From assembly GCF_963676685.1 (NCBI RefSeq), contig NC_092348.1:31161386-31225385 (forward strand): a DNA stretch of 64,000 nt. The letters are read 5' to 3'. Below are positions 35,641 through 46,979 of the stretch, one piece after another (within the stretch, counting starts at the first letter, position 1; each line of letters starts with the position of its first letter). This DNA comes from Mytilus edulis (lineage: Eukaryota > Mollusca > Bivalvia > Mytilida > Mytilidae). Under the pieces are notes generated by a model. The model ran no database searches. It saw only the letters and a program-made list of their open reading frames with translations, and was not told the origin of the DNA. Both the position numbers and the translations under genes were made by a program.

Positions 35641-36170
35641 AAAAGAAGATGTGGTATGACTGCCAATGAGACAACTCTTCACATGAGACCAAATGACAAA
35701 GAAATTACCAACTTTAGGTCACCATACGGCTTTCAACAATGAACAAAGCCCATACCGCATAGTAGTCAGCTATAAAAGGCCCCGAAATGACAAATGTAAA
35801 TAAATTCAAACGAGAAAACTAATGGCCTAATTAATGTACAAAAAGAATGCACGAAAACATGTTTAACCCCGTCACATTCTTTTTGTGCCTGTCCCAAGTC
35901 AGGAGTCTGTTATTCAATTATTATCATTGATTGTTGTCTCTCATATTTATTTTACGCTAATTCATTGTTCATAATTTCAGACCGTTAATTTTATGGTTTG
36001 AAATATTTTCACATTTTGTAATGTTTGGGCCTTTTTATAGCAGAATACTTGTGTCCAGTTTGGGTTTTATTCATTGTTGAAGGCTGTACTGTACGGTCAC
36101 TTATTATCCTAGATTTTACGTCATTATGACTCTGCTGGATAGTAATCTTGGTGGCCATCATACCACGTTT
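35641..36170. repeat. Two family A repeats head to head (foldback pair)
   Basis: A forward copy (35641-35850, GAAGATGTGGTATGACTGCC) abuts a reverse copy (about 35865-36165, ending GCCATCATACCACG). The pair forms an inverted repeat with ends GTGGTATGA/TCATACCAC. Confidence 0.7.
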
Positions 36171-36279
36171 TTTTTTATATATTAACATTAACATTTCAAC
36201 TTTGCATTACAAAACAACAAATAATTTGATGCATGCATGGTTCAAAATACACTTTTAGAATAAAAAAAAAACATAACCC

Positions 36280-37350
36280 CTCCTCAAAGTTAATAGTCCC
36301 TCATTTTGTTGTGTTGATATCATTAAACAGTGTAACCTGCCTAATCCGACACCTGAGTATTCCAACATCTTGCTTTAACCGACAAATTTTCATGGTCCTA
36401 AAATATGCATATCCTTGCAGAAAAAACCTGACTACTCCGACGACCTGCTTTATTTTTTTCTGGTCCCCCAGTGTGTCGGATAACACAGGTTACTCTGTAC
36501 ATGATTTATTGATTGCTATTTGCATTATGTCCAATGGTAAATATTCCATTGTTAAGAACGTGAACAATAAATACATTAGGTAGGATGACCAGGATGAAGT
36601 GGGGAAGGAAGACTAGGACTGCCAACTGTCTTGAAACTTACAGAACCTCAAAGTTGTTGCAACGGATCTTTATCATACATATGTCAGGCACTATCTCTGC
36701 ACGAAGCATCGGATTTAATCCTCCTCATTCTGACCCCACGTTCATGATACGTTTATATGAATTCAAAAATCCAAATACCATATGCATTTACTAAAAAAAT
36801 GTTTTATTTTAAAAAGAGGGCAAATGAAGCCAGGGTTAGCTTACTCTGTGAGCGAACGGTTGTCGGGCAAACATGTAATGTTTGAAAAATAAAACCTATT
36901 TCATGGTTATAGGTTACTAGTATGTGTAATATTTTTACTTTATGAATCAAATTGAATGAATGTTTAAATTAAGGGAAATGGGATTATTTTCAAGTAAAAG
37001 AAATATTTTACCAAATTGGTTTTGGCGAAGCCAAGGTTGGCAGTGTCTTTTCGAAGGGGTAATTATCTGCTCTATCCCCCTCTCAGATATGTGTTATTTA
37101 ATATATTATACTGAATGTTCTTTTATTACTGTCTATCTAATTTCAAATACAAAGTTATAAGCCATGAACCTTGTACATAACAATCATCCGTATTTTGAAA
37201 GATAATAGAGTATTTACCATGGAAAAGAGTAAACTTGTGAAGCGGTGACCAATTTCCGAGGTTATGTTATAGTAAACAATAAACACATGTCTAGTCTGTC
37301 TACTCATCAAGGCCTTTACTTTTAAGAATTCCTATTTATGAAAAACAATT
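36280..37350 (+). repeat. Segmental duplication unit upstream of glycine-module gene 3
   Basis: Blocks match 38990-40130 and 41010-41110 upstream of gene 4: GATTTATTGATTGCTATTTG, ACAGAACCTCAAAGTTGTTG, ATGTTTTATTTTAAAAAGAG, GAACGGTTGTCGGGCAAACA and CATCAAGGCCTTTACTTTTA. It carries an inverted-repeat element (36327-36499) that the other copy lacks. Confidence 0.8.
36327..36499. mobile_element. 173-bp inverted-repeat element with CAGNGTAACCTG ends
   Basis: ACAGTGTAACCTGCCTAATCC at the left is inverted against GTCGGATAACACAGGTTACT at the right. The duplicated flank near 39100 reads straight through without it, so the empty site is visible in the same window. The open frame across it is not a gene. 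Confidence 0.8.
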
Positions 37351-37509
37351 CACGGAGTTAGAAGCACAACAATATATAAAATAGTTAAAGTTCCCTTACT
37401 GGTAGCAAATTAAGCTCCGTGTAGTTGATCTGTTAAAATTGAATGACGCCTGGGTAGACTTAAAAGAGAGCTTAAAGGGGATAACCAAACTCATTAGTTG
37501 AAAATAAAA

Positions 37510-37735
37510 AGATAGAATTGAGAATGGAAATTGGGAATATGTCAAAGAGACAACAACCCTACCAAAGAGCAGATAACACAAATGGTCAAACATGAAAAAA
37601 AACGACAAACAGACACACAACAGTTAAAAAACACATCATAAAAAACTAAAGACTTAACAACACGAACCACACAAAAAAAAACAAACTGGGATGATCTCAG
37701 GAAGGGTAAACATATCCTGTTCAACATGTGATATC
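37510..37735 (+). repeat. Dispersed repeat family C
   Basis: GAGAATGGAAATTGGGAATA, GTCAAAGAGACAACAACCCT, CACAACAGTTAAAAAACACA and GGAAGGGTAAACATATCCTG match other family C copies. Confidence 0.7.
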
Positions 37736-37794
37736 CGAAATATTTGCCTATATACTTCTACTAGATGTCATATCATATATCAAAGCAATAAAAA

Positions 37795-37932
37795 GTAAAA
37801 TCACAAAAATGCTGAACTCCGAGGTAAAATCAAAACGGAAAGTCCCTAATCAAATGGCAACATCAAAAGATCAAACACATCAAACAATTGGGTAACAACT
37901 GTCATATTCCTGACTTGGTACAGCAAATAGAA
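37795..37932 (+). repeat. Dispersed repeat family B
   Basis: ATGCTGAACTCCGAGGTAAA, AAAGTCCCTAATCAAATGGC, CATATTCCTGACTTGGTACA. It is the forward form of the copies at 10050 and 18455. Confidence 0.75.
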
Positions 37933-38072
37933 AGAAAAACTAAAACAATCTTTCATAATGTCCATTGTAAATGTGTATACTTCAGACATGTTTTCAAATC
38001 AGTTCAAGTTATAATGTGAGATTTCCCTTATGTCTCATCAGTTCTGTTGAATTTTTTTTTCAGTGAAGGGTT

Positions 38073-38504
38073 ATGAATTGTTCAATCATTATTGTGATAG
38101 CTTCAATATCTATTGTGTATTACCTCAACTCTGTTACTGCTCAAGTTAATGTCAACATTAATGGTGGCGGTGGTGGCGGCGGAGGTGGTGATCAAGCTCC
38201 AGGTGGAAGAGGTGGTGATATTAATACTAAGATTATCATAAAAGGAAGTGGTAGAGGAGGTTGGAAAGGAGGAAGACGAGGGGACAGAAGAGGAGGTGGA
38301 AGAGCCGTCCAAGGCAGATTAAATAATCAAGGTGGGAGACGGGGAAATCAAATCGGGGGCAGAGGGAGAGGACAGGTTAGAGGGAGAGGACAAGTTGTAG
38401 GGAGAGGACAACTTGGAGGAAGAAGACAACTAATAAGAGGTCTAAGAAGACAAGTTAGAAGATTACTGGGAAATCCTGTTGGGCCCAGGTTTAGACGATT
38501 TTAA
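38073..38504 (+). CDS. Secreted glycine-module protein 3 (one module, Arg/Gly-rich tail)
   Basis: A 143-residue product, not recognised. The signal peptide 1-23 ends SVTA, and the mature protein starts at Gln24. The module is VNVNIN, 9 glycines (31-39), DQAPGGRGGDINTKIIIKG. The tail is rich in Arg and Gly with GRGQ repeats (RGRGQVRGRGQVVGRGQ), then a less repetitive arginine-rich end GPRFRRF. The DQA insert between the glycine run and PGGRGGD is shared only with gene 4. The acceptor TTTTTTTTCAG ends at 38063, 9 bases before the ATG. AATAAA follows at 38525. A possible non-coding exon 1 ends near 36579 (TTAG before GTAGGA) in the block duplicated upstream of gene 4. The extremely basic tail suggests binding to polyanions, which is inference. 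Confidence 0.85.
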   Translation: MNCSIIIVIASISIVYYLNSVTAQVNVNINGGGGGGGGGDQAPGGRGGDINTKIIIKGSGRGGWKGGRRGDRRGGGRAVQGRLNNQGGRRGNQIGGRGRGQVRGRGQVVGRGQLGGRRQLIRGLRRQVRRLLGNPVGPRFRRF

Positions 38505-38524
38505 TTATTTAAATATCCAAAGAC

Positions 38525-38530
38525 AATAAA
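38525..38530 (+). terminator. Polyadenylation signal of glycine-module gene 3
   Basis: AATAAA 21 bases after the stop, followed by T-rich TTTTGTTTCTATGG. The very short 3'UTR matches gene 4. Confidence 0.65.
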
Positions 38531-38699
38531 TTTACAAATATCGTATGTTTTGTTTCTATGGCCGAGTCGTGCTTTTAACAATCACTTACATATAGCAATT
38601 ACACTCCCTAGCAAGACTTGATAAACAACCAGTCAGTCAGGAAACCTTCCACCTTGGATCAATACCAAAAGCATCTCAAAAGAGTATTACACAGTTTCT

Positions 38700-38955
38700 T
38701 TTAAGCTAATTGTCATTGGTTGCTGTTTATCATATTTTCTTTTCGTAAATGTATTTGTCATTACTTCATACAATCAATTTTCTGGTTTACATTATTTCCC
38801 ATTTTATCATGTTTAGGGCTTTATATTACAGACTACATGTATAAAATATGGGTTTTGTTCATTTTTGAAGGCTGTATTGTAAGGTTACTTATAACCATTG
38901 TATCTACGTCATTATGACTCTGCTGAATAGTAGTTTCGTTGCAATTGGCAATCAA
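38700..38955 (-). repeat. Dispersed repeat family A, decayed, reverse
   Basis: GTCATTGGTTGCTGTTTATC, ATGGGTTTTGTTCATTTTTG, AAGGCTGTATTGTAAGG and GCAATTGGCAATCA are reversed family A blocks, most like the copy ending at 36165. Confidence 0.65.
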
Positions 38956-39375
38956 CCCACATCTCTTATTTATCATAGTACTTTGTTTATCATAAATTCA
39001 AAAGTAACCAATTCTTTCTGACCTATAGATAATTCTGTTAGTATTTGCTTTAAAATTGAATAGATAGTTCCTTATTTTGTTATGTTTGTTTTATGATACA
39101 CGATTTATTCATTGATGTTTGCATAATGTCTAGTGCCAAATGTTCTATGCATGCTCAAGAATGGAACTATAAATTCAATAGGTATACTCTGCAAGGTAAG
39201 TCGACCAGGACTTACTTGTGAAAGGGAATAAGGACATCTGCCTTCCAAATTACAGAACATCAAAGATGTTGTAACGATTCTTTAAAATACAGAGAGTGGT
39301 AGTGTTGCACTCTCTCTGCACGCACTATAGGATTTTATCTCCCCGCCCTGTAATTTGACCCCAGGTACATGGATA

Positions 39376-39872
39376 TTGAACAGATATATCATGTTATGGA
39401 GGGCTATTTGCGAAAAATACAAGTCGAGGGACTTAAATTTCCCGAGCCGCTAGGCAAGGGAAATTTTGTCCCAAGACTTGCATTTTTTGCAAATACCCCT
39501 CCATAACATGATATATCTGTTTAATTACACCGAATAAATTTTAATTTAAACTCTCTGTACAAGGAAAAGGAAATATTTATTTGAGGACAAGTACTCTCAT
39601 AAAATATACCGCGGGAACTATACATGTACTTATACGCGTTCGCGCTGTCTTTATGTAACGTCATATCCGAAAAAAATTGGCGGGAAGATGCTCGCGAGGG
39701 TAAAAAATGAATATCCAAAATGGCAAATACCATGGTATTTGAGGCATATTCACCGGCAGTGATGAAAAACAGTCAGATTCGTTTGAAATGAGGAAAAAAT
39801 GTTAGAATATGCGAAAAATACACTGGCTATCAGCCAATCAAAAGCTGGCATTCTTATATAAGGTGTAATTAG
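39376..39872. mobile_element. About 0.5-kb insertion with a large hairpin at its left end
   Basis: It interrupts the duplicated flank of gene 4 and is absent at the matching place upstream of gene 3. At 39379-39522 an imperfect palindrome with arms of about 65 bases starts AACAGATATATCATGTTATG and ends with its complement. AATTACACC (39523-39531) and GGTGTAATT (39861-39869) form a second inverted pair. The class is unknown. The minus-strand frame inside (39521-39733) has no recognisable domain. Confidence 0.7.
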
Positions 39873-40529
39873 AATTAAAAAATCAAAATATCATATGCGT
39901 TTACTAAGAAATGTTTTATTTTAAAAAGAAGGCAAATGAACCTAGACTCTAAGGGTGAACGGTTGTCGGACAAATATGTTATGTAAGAAGAATAACATCA
40001 TTCAATTGTTATAGTTTACAAGAATGTGTAATGTTTTTACTTCATGTATAAATGTTCAATTGAAACTGTGGTGAAATGGATTATATTTAAGGAGAAAAAT
40101 TATTTTACTAAATTGGTTTGAATTGTTGATGGAAGATGGGGTCAGGGATAAACTTAAAAATCTGTCGTTTGATGGAAGAACTGTGAATCTATTTGGTTAG
40201 GCTATATGTAGAGGGTGAAGTGTATATTTTGAACGGTAATCAATTGTGAAAACTATTGCATACAAATACACTTAATTAGTTAACTTAAGTTAAGATTAAT
40301 TTACTCTAACTATTGAGTCAAATTCATCAAGGTATCCAACATTCAATATTGGGTTGAGCGCTAAAAAACATGTTTTATGTTTGGCATCAGTAGTTAATCT
40401 GTTAATACCGATGCTTATATCTCTTTAAATCGAATTTGGAAGATAAAGTAATAAACAAAACTGAGGACCGTGTCCAAAGTGTGCATACATTACTTTGTGC
40501 CTGTTCAATAAACTCTTCATAGATACCAG

Positions 40530-40740
40530 GATTAAATTTTGTATTTACGCCAGACGCACGTTTCGTCTACAAAAGACTCATCAGTTACGCTCGAATCAAA
40601 AAAATTAAAAAGGCCATGCAAATAAAGTACGAAGTTGAAGAGCATTGAGGACCAAATTTCCTAACAGTTATGCCAAATACAGCTAGGTAATCTATGCCTG
40701 AGGTAGAAAAGCCTTAGTATTTCAAAAATTCAAAAGTTTT
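40530..40740 (+). repeat. Dispersed repeat family D
   Basis: ACGCCAGACGCACGTTTCGT, CTACAAAAGACTCATCAGTT, ACGCTCGAATC, GAAGTTGAAGAGCATTGAGG, GTAATCTATGCCTGAGGTAG. It is the best-preserved copy in the window. Confidence 0.8.
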
Positions 40741-41110
40741 GTAAACAGTTAATCAAAGTCAAGAAACTGTAATATTTAGTTATTATTATAATTCATTCAA
40801 ATCGACACGACGGATGCATAATAACGTGTGCTTGCAAGGCAGGTAATACAATTGTTTACACTAAATTTCTACGATCTCATATCGAGTGATAACCAGCATC
40901 AGTCAATATTTCCGTCTTTTTATACGGAAATATATATGTATATCACTTCAGAATTGGAAGAAAACAATAACGTGTGCTCATTAAGACGTTAGTGTTCAAA
41001 CTGTTTATCTGAACTTGTGAATCGACGACCTCGAGGTTATTTCGAACAGTAAAATATGTTCAACCTGTCCAATCATCAAGGCCTTTAATTTTAGAAATTT
41101 CTATGTAAGA

Positions 41111-42585
41111 ATGGGATTCACTTCAAAGAAAATTATATAAAAATGGGAAGCTTTTCAAAACCATAAAACAATAACAATTATAAAATTGTAGTTGCAGATG
41201 AATTGGATTGGGGTTCTGTGAATCAATATCAGTCAACCGTTCCTTCCTACTCTTGGGAAAATTGGGGTATTTACCGACCCATTCGGATCACCACGTCACT
41301 ATTTTTTTATGCTCCCTCGACATAACCACGTCGTTTATCCATTCACTTAATAAATAGGCTGTCTCAAATTACAACAAACCAGGTTAAATGTCAAACTGGA
41401 CCGTCATTTTGTCTCCAATAAAATCTATAAACAAACACAAAGTATTGGTTGGACTATTCTAACGTTATAATACAGGTACAAGTGTTACCACTTACAGTAT
41501 TACTCGAAATTGATAATTGGATTGTTGGTTGGAAAACAGATAAACGATATAAACGTCGTTCATAGAAAAACAATTTCATACGCATATTTGGGTATGTATA
41601 ATTAGTATGACTGTATGTGTATCAATTGGAATAAAATTTAAGCATGACGATTCTAGAGATAAATAGAGAGTTATATTGAAAGGAGATTCATACTAGTTGT
41701 CATCGACTTTCATGATTCACCCCTGTGACTTTGTGTAGAACCTTCAAAATGGAAATAGAGAAAATTCAATCCTTGTTTTACATTGAAATTGAAGTCAAAT
41801 TTGAAAAAAAATGAAAAATGAAACATGTTTTAGTAAAAGTTTCTTCGAAGGTTTGATTGCTAGAAAGTTTGGATTAATGATTAGTGACAACTGTTTCGTG
41901 CAAACTAGTATTCAAGACGAACATTAAAGAGATGTAGTCAACCAAAACTTATACATTTATATAAGACAAAAGTGCATACCGAGTTTGAAGCTACAATAAA
42001 ATTCATTCTCTATCGAACACTTTAGACAAGGAGGGTGAGAGCTTTCTGATTTAGTGCTGATGCTAGATTACATAGATTTAACCACAAGGATATTGGTCTG
42101 AAGACAAGAATATTTCCTTGCAAAGCGATAAAGCCTGCATGTACATATGTTTTTGCTGAAAACCTATAGATCAAATAAAAAATCAGTTGTTAAAATTTTA
42201 TTATTGAATGTGAATGAAACGAGCAATCACGTTAAATAATCAACAACTGAGCATACGCTAAAGGGGGACCGGCATAGGATTATAATGTAAGATATAGTTA
42301 AGTCTAGTTAAGAAAAACCAGAAATTAGTAGACAGTACAGGACAAAGAATCAATTATAAACATTTTTTTTTTAAACGAAAAAAAATGACGATTTCATACT
42401 TTGCACATTAGCAATGATTAAGAATATACGGATGTTAACAAATATTGGGGAACTGGCGAATTCCTAAATCTTTGATCAGTGACATAACAATTCATAAAAT
42501 ACGTTATCGATTTTCACTTACGAGTAGCAAATTTAGACATATGTATTTGCTTCTTAAAACTGAATGACGCCTGATTGGCCTTAAA
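41111..42585. other. Intergenic or 5'UTR-intron DNA of gene 4, nothing recognised
   Basis: This part is not matched upstream of gene 3 and so is probably inserted or diverged DNA. No coding pattern was seen. From 42530 the sequence again matches the gene 3 flank (AGTAGCAAATT, CTGAATGACGCCTG). Confidence 0.4.
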
Positions 42586-42589
42586 AAAA

Positions 42590-42725
42590 GAGAAGGGATA
42601 TACTAAATGGATAAATAAACAGACAATGCAATAGTACAATGGTCAAGACAGAAAAACGACAAAAAGACTCACATCAATATACAAAACCCAGGAAAGAAAA
42701 CTAAAGACGAGCAACACGAAATCCA
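42590..42725 (+). repeat. Dispersed repeat family C, decayed
   Basis: ATGGATAAATAAACAGACAA, TGCAATAGTACAATGGTCAA, AGACGAGCAACACGAAATCC. It sits at the position equivalent to 37510-37735 and so was probably duplicated with gene 3/4. Confidence 0.65.
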
Positions 42726-42869
42726 CCAATCCATATCCTGCTCGATATAAAATACGATCTCTCACAATGCACACTGACAATTTGTATATTTAACGAACGT
42801 TTTCAAATCAGTTAGGTATAAAGGAAGTTGGACCCCTAATGTCGTTGATTTGTTTTTCAGTGAAGGATT

Positions 42870-43298
42870 ATGAATGGTTCAATCATTATTGTGATAGCTT
42901 CAATATCTGTTGTATTTAACCTCAATTCAGTAACTGCCCAAGTAAATGTCGACATAACTGGAGGCGGAGGCGGAGGCGGAGGCGGTGGTGGTGATCAAGC
43001 ACCTGGTGGTAGAGGTGGCGATATTAATACAAAAATTATCATAAAAGGAGGTGGAAGAGGAGGTAAAAGAGGAGGTAGAAAAGGATTTCGAAAAGGAGGT
43101 AAAGGCAGATTAAATAATAAAGGTAGAAGACGAGGAGGACAAAACATCGGGGGTAGAGGGAGAGGAAATTTTGAAGGAAGAGGACAAGTTCGAGGGAGAG
43201 GACAAGTTAGGGGACGAGGACAAATTCGAGGACTAGGACGAGGCGGGGGTCAGTATAGAGGATCACTAGGATATGCTGGTGGATTTAGACGTTTTTAG
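42870..43298 (+). CDS. Secreted glycine-module protein 4 (one module, Arg/Gly-rich tail)
   Basis: A 142-residue paralogue of gene 3, not recognised. The signal peptide 1-23 ends SVTA before Gln24. The module is VNVDIT, 11 glycines, DQAPGGRGGDINTKIIIKG. The tail has GGRGGKRGG, KGFRKGGKGR, GRGRGNFEGRGQVRGRGQ repeats and ends GGFRRF. Compared with gene 3, the signal and module are almost the same, while the tail has changed by repeat gain and loss. The glycine tract has a GGAGGC hexamer run, so length change by slippage is likely. The acceptor TTTGTTTTTCAG ends at 42860. AATAAA follows 20 bases after the stop at 43318. The function is unknown, with the same inference as for gene 3. Confidence 0.85.
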   Translation: MNGSIIIVIASISVVFNLNSVTAQVNVDITGGGGGGGGGGGDQAPGGRGGDINTKIIIKGGGRGGKRGGRKGFRKGGKGRLNNKGRRRGGQNIGGRGRGNFEGRGQVRGRGQVRGRGQIRGLGRGGGQYRGSLGYAGGFRRF

Positions 43299-43317
43299 TT
43301 ATTTAAATTTTAAAGGG

Positions 43318-43323
43318 AATAAA
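43318..43323 (+). terminator. Polyadenylation signal of glycine-module gene 4
   Basis: AATAAA directly downstream of the stop, with TTTTGTTTTTATG following, as in gene 3. Confidence 0.65.
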
Positions 43324-43754
43324 ACTTCAAATATCATATGTTTTGTTTTTATGTCAGAGTTTTCCTTTTTTAATCGCAATACTGTGTTGCATTTAGTTAG
43401 AAACGCAGATTGTAGTAATTTAACTGTGTATACCTTACATGTTTTCTGTGAGTGACTAGATTTCTATATCATCTTCAAATATTGATTGATATGCGAAATT
43501 TAAATAATATGTAAATAACGTGGGGATATAATGTATTAATTGCTGTAAATAGGATAGGCACCCTTATAACACTACCAGATCTTGTAAAAAGAGTGATGGA
43601 TGTTTTAAAGTTTAAGCACTATGAAATCTTACGACTATATTTTGCTTGGCATCTTTTCTATTACAGGGTTTGCAGTAAACTTCGCAAAGGATTTGGTATT
43701 GCGTGCCTTACCCTTTCATGATAACCTCCGTGCAATATGTATTTTCATAGATAT

Positions 43755-43990
43755 AGGTATGAGTGCCAATGAGACAAATCTCCATCCAAGTCACAATTTT
43801 AAAAAGTAAACCACTATAGGGCAAGGTACGGTCTTCAACGCGGAGCCTAGGCTCACACCGAACAGCAATCTATATATATATAAAGGGTCCACAAAATTAC
43901 TAGTGTAAAACCATTCAAACGGAAAAATCAACTGTCTAATCTATATAAAAAAACGAGACACAAGAAACACTTATGAACCACATAAACGAC
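43755..43990 (+). repeat. Family A-like repeat, variant subfamily
   Basis: ATAGGTATGAGTGCCAATGA, CACTATAGGGCAAGGTACGG, CTAGGCTCACACCGAACAGC match the complement of 31415-31605 and 52566-52665. Confidence 0.75.
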
Positions 43991-45265
43991 AACCACTGTA
44001 CATATGTTTTACCACATCACTAGTTGTTGCATAAGATAAGAATTAACTGTTTGTCTCTCTTTGACTGATGTTTTTTTTTAATTTCCTATTTTGTATGAAA
44101 ATGATTAATAATAGTAACTTGCATCCAGGTCAATTAGAGTACGATACAAGCTAGTGACAATCATCTCTATATTCTTTATATTACTTTATTAATATATGAA
44201 TACAAGAAAACAAGTTGTTTATGTGCAATGTTTTTCTAAACGACCGTCAACCTCCATTTTTTTAAACTAATGGTCAGCTGAGTACTAAACGTTTTCGACC
44301 GATATATAAACAGCTGAATTACGTCATGATATTATTCTAAAGAAAATAGCAATTTATTATTATACTTGCAAAGGTTACAAGAGAAATATGATGTTTTTGA
44401 ATTTAAAACATTTCCGATAAATCATTCGAAACTTAAATCTGGTTTTATTAAAATATTAATTACATTCAGTATCAACATGCTCCCGTTCTTAAAGTGCATG
44501 TAATATTCAACAACGGCCTTTACACTAACTTCGATCATTCAATCATAAAATTAAAAAAAAGTTTGGCAAAGTCGTGGGAATGCTTGGGCTATTTTAAGAC
44601 CTTTAAGAGGTTCTGGATTTTCTCATTGTTCTACAGTTAATGTTTATATATCAGTCCTTTCAAGAACATCCTCAAAATTCCTTTACTACAACGTTGGTTG
44701 TTTTTATTTTTATTTATTTGTTTGAATAAAAAAGACAAATGTGTGCGTCTCTCGTTTAAGGAAGATAAAGAACTACTTCGATAAAAAATAATAAGAAGGT
44801 ATTGCTCTTATGAGATTTTTATATTTCATACATTATGTTTTTGATATATCAAGTGGATTAGTCGATTGAAATCTATGAGCAAAAATTGTGGATGTTTCTT
44901 GATATGGATGAAACAGATGATATGAAATGGACATTTAAGCATGAAACATAATTACAAATTTCATGAATTTAGTTCTTTTTGTGGTTTTTCCTTTCTCTAT
45001 TTACTTTGTCATTTATCCTTTTAAATACCCATTGTGTTAACAAAGGACATCACCGCGGGGTTGCCGATGATCTCAATAGGTGGTTGACTTAGTTAACAGG
45101 TTAATACCTTTTTGAGCTTTCTGTGTCAATCGAAATATGGGAAGAGGTGTTACAGAAACTGACAACTTTCAGTGTATGCCGAAAAATAAAGAATGTGGTA
45201 GGCAATCGAAGAATTAATTTTGTCATTATTAAGGAAACAGATTATAGTATGAATGGTTCCACATG
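43991..45265. other. Intergenic, AT-rich, no gene recognised
   Basis: No coding pattern, splice pair or family repeat that I can support. Confidence 0.4.
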
Positions 45266-45270
45266 TAAGA

Positions 45271-45372
45271 ATTGAATGCTTCTTTTTGTGACTACATTGC
45301 CGCGCTTCATACAAAATGTACTTCGGTCAACTCTTTTACAACCCTATGAAGTTACAAAAAGAAGCATTCAAT
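45271..45372. repeat. Inverted repeat, 22-23-base arms
   Basis: ATTGAATGCTTCTTTTTGTG (45271) is inverted against ACAAAAAGAAGCATTCAAT ending 45372, with a spacer of about 56 bases. It may be the remnant of a foldback element. Confidence 0.75.
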
Positions 45373-45507
45373 ACTTATAATATTTTTTAGCTAGGATCAT
45401 GAAAAAACGATTTTTATCAAGTTTTTATTTAATTTACCTGTGCACTTTATTGTGGGACCTCTTGTCATCATGAACGAAAATTTTTATTGTGTAATGAAGT
45501 TGCTTAA

Positions 45508-46196
45508 AGGGGCACTAGCTACGAGATATATAAAAAATCTAACGTTTGATTTTTTTCTGTTCAATCAATAATGAAAGTGCATGAAATAGTGAAATAACAA
45601 TTCGCTTTTTGCAGCCAATAAGGATTCAATTTTGTCAAATTACGCTAAGAAACATTGATAATTAGTAATTCACTTGCAAGTGAATGAGTCGACCTCTTTA
45701 AATCCGTATTTATGCGAACTTCAATTTAATCCCTAGTTAGAGATTGACAACGCATGCATTGTACGTGTACTGGTTATTTAAAGAAAAAGAATGTCAACAA
45801 TGAAAGTGAAACTACGGTAAATCATTTGATTACTAATTCGATGCACATATAATCATTCTTGTACGGTTAAAAACAATGAGAAACATCTATTTTTAATCTA
45901 TAAAATAAAATCAAACAGACCTATAAAAATCCAATTGCACGTGTTGGTTTAATCTATTCATATCTTTATTTATGTTTACATCGCTTATATGGTCATCTGA
46001 GGTCAAATCGATAGTTAATTGGATGGCGTATGGACTAAAATACACATGAAACGAATCTATATATTATCTACCCCATGATCTGTAAATTGTTTATTTTAGA
46101 CTTTTAATAGTTTGGATAAATGTTTTACATTGTTATAAATCAAATATGAGAATTTGAGTCAAATCGGTGACCACGAATTTGACAGCTAGTGCCCCT
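45508..46196. mobile_element. 689-bp inverted-repeat element, ends AGGGGCACTAGCT
   Basis: AGGGGCACTAGCT at the left and AGCTAGTGCCCCT at the right are perfect 13-base inverted ends. The left flank is TTAA and the right flank TGAA, compatible with a TTAA target once duplicated (piggyBac-like) and then mutated. No transposase frame is present, so it is non-autonomous. Confidence 0.85.
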
Positions 46197-46979
46197 TGAA
46201 GGAATAACGCGAGATTATAGTGTAGCCAATCAGAATAGCGTATTACATGTGTATAATGAAACATACATCTTATGTAATTTTTCAGTTATGATGTTGTGCT
46301 CGCTGTTCTTATAGATATCCATCAACGGTTGATCTGTACACCTGTCACTTGGCATTCTTTTTTGTTCATTTTCGAATTTTGAGTTGTTTTCTCGCTCTAA
46401 TTTTGATGTCTTCGCCTATAATATACATCTAATGAAAACCACGAAGTATATGTCATATCCTCTAAATGCGTGTTATGTCGAACTTTATTAAACACGCAAA
46501 AATGTTTACTTTGAAACTACTACACATTCATAAAACAAAATTTAAAAAAAATATTGTTCGAATTTGATTTTATCGTATTATAATGTTCTCGATATCCCAA
46601 TACGTAAATACTAAACTCGAATAATTCTTAATATTACAAGAAAGGAAACAAATGTCCAGGGATACCTGATGAGGATAGGTCTAGGCCGAAACACGTTTTA
46701 TATGACAAAGAACACAGACTCACCTATGTGATTTTTTTCTTAGAATACACACACAATTTAGATGAATTTTAGATGAATTGCACGTACAAGTTTCTTTATT
46801 ATAGTAGAAAAATTAATGCTGAAAAAAGTACTCCATAACAAAACAAATATTTTCATACACTGAGTCACCAAATCTCTATTTATCGGTCGTCCCACTGTAT
46901 AAATCACTGTGCTCAGCTTTTTATAAAATTGCATATCAAGGATTTGTGACGTCATGTACGTTGACCTGGTCTTAAGGAA

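Larger units (their letters stand above)
38990..41110 (+). repeat. Segmental duplication unit upstream of glycine-module gene 4
   Basis: This is the counterpart of 36280-37350. It contains CGATTTATTCATTGATGTTT, ACAGAACATCAAAGATGTTG, ATGTTTTATTTTAAAAAGAA and CATCAAGGCCTTTAATTTTA. It is longer because of insertions at about 39376-39872 and between 40140 and 41000. A strong donor (GCAAG/GTAAGT, 39195/39196) may end the non-coding exon 1 of gene 4. Confidence 0.8.

Noticed and set aside
36233-36583. 116-residue plus-strand frame
   Set aside because: Most of it is an inverted-repeat element absent from the duplicated copy near 39100.
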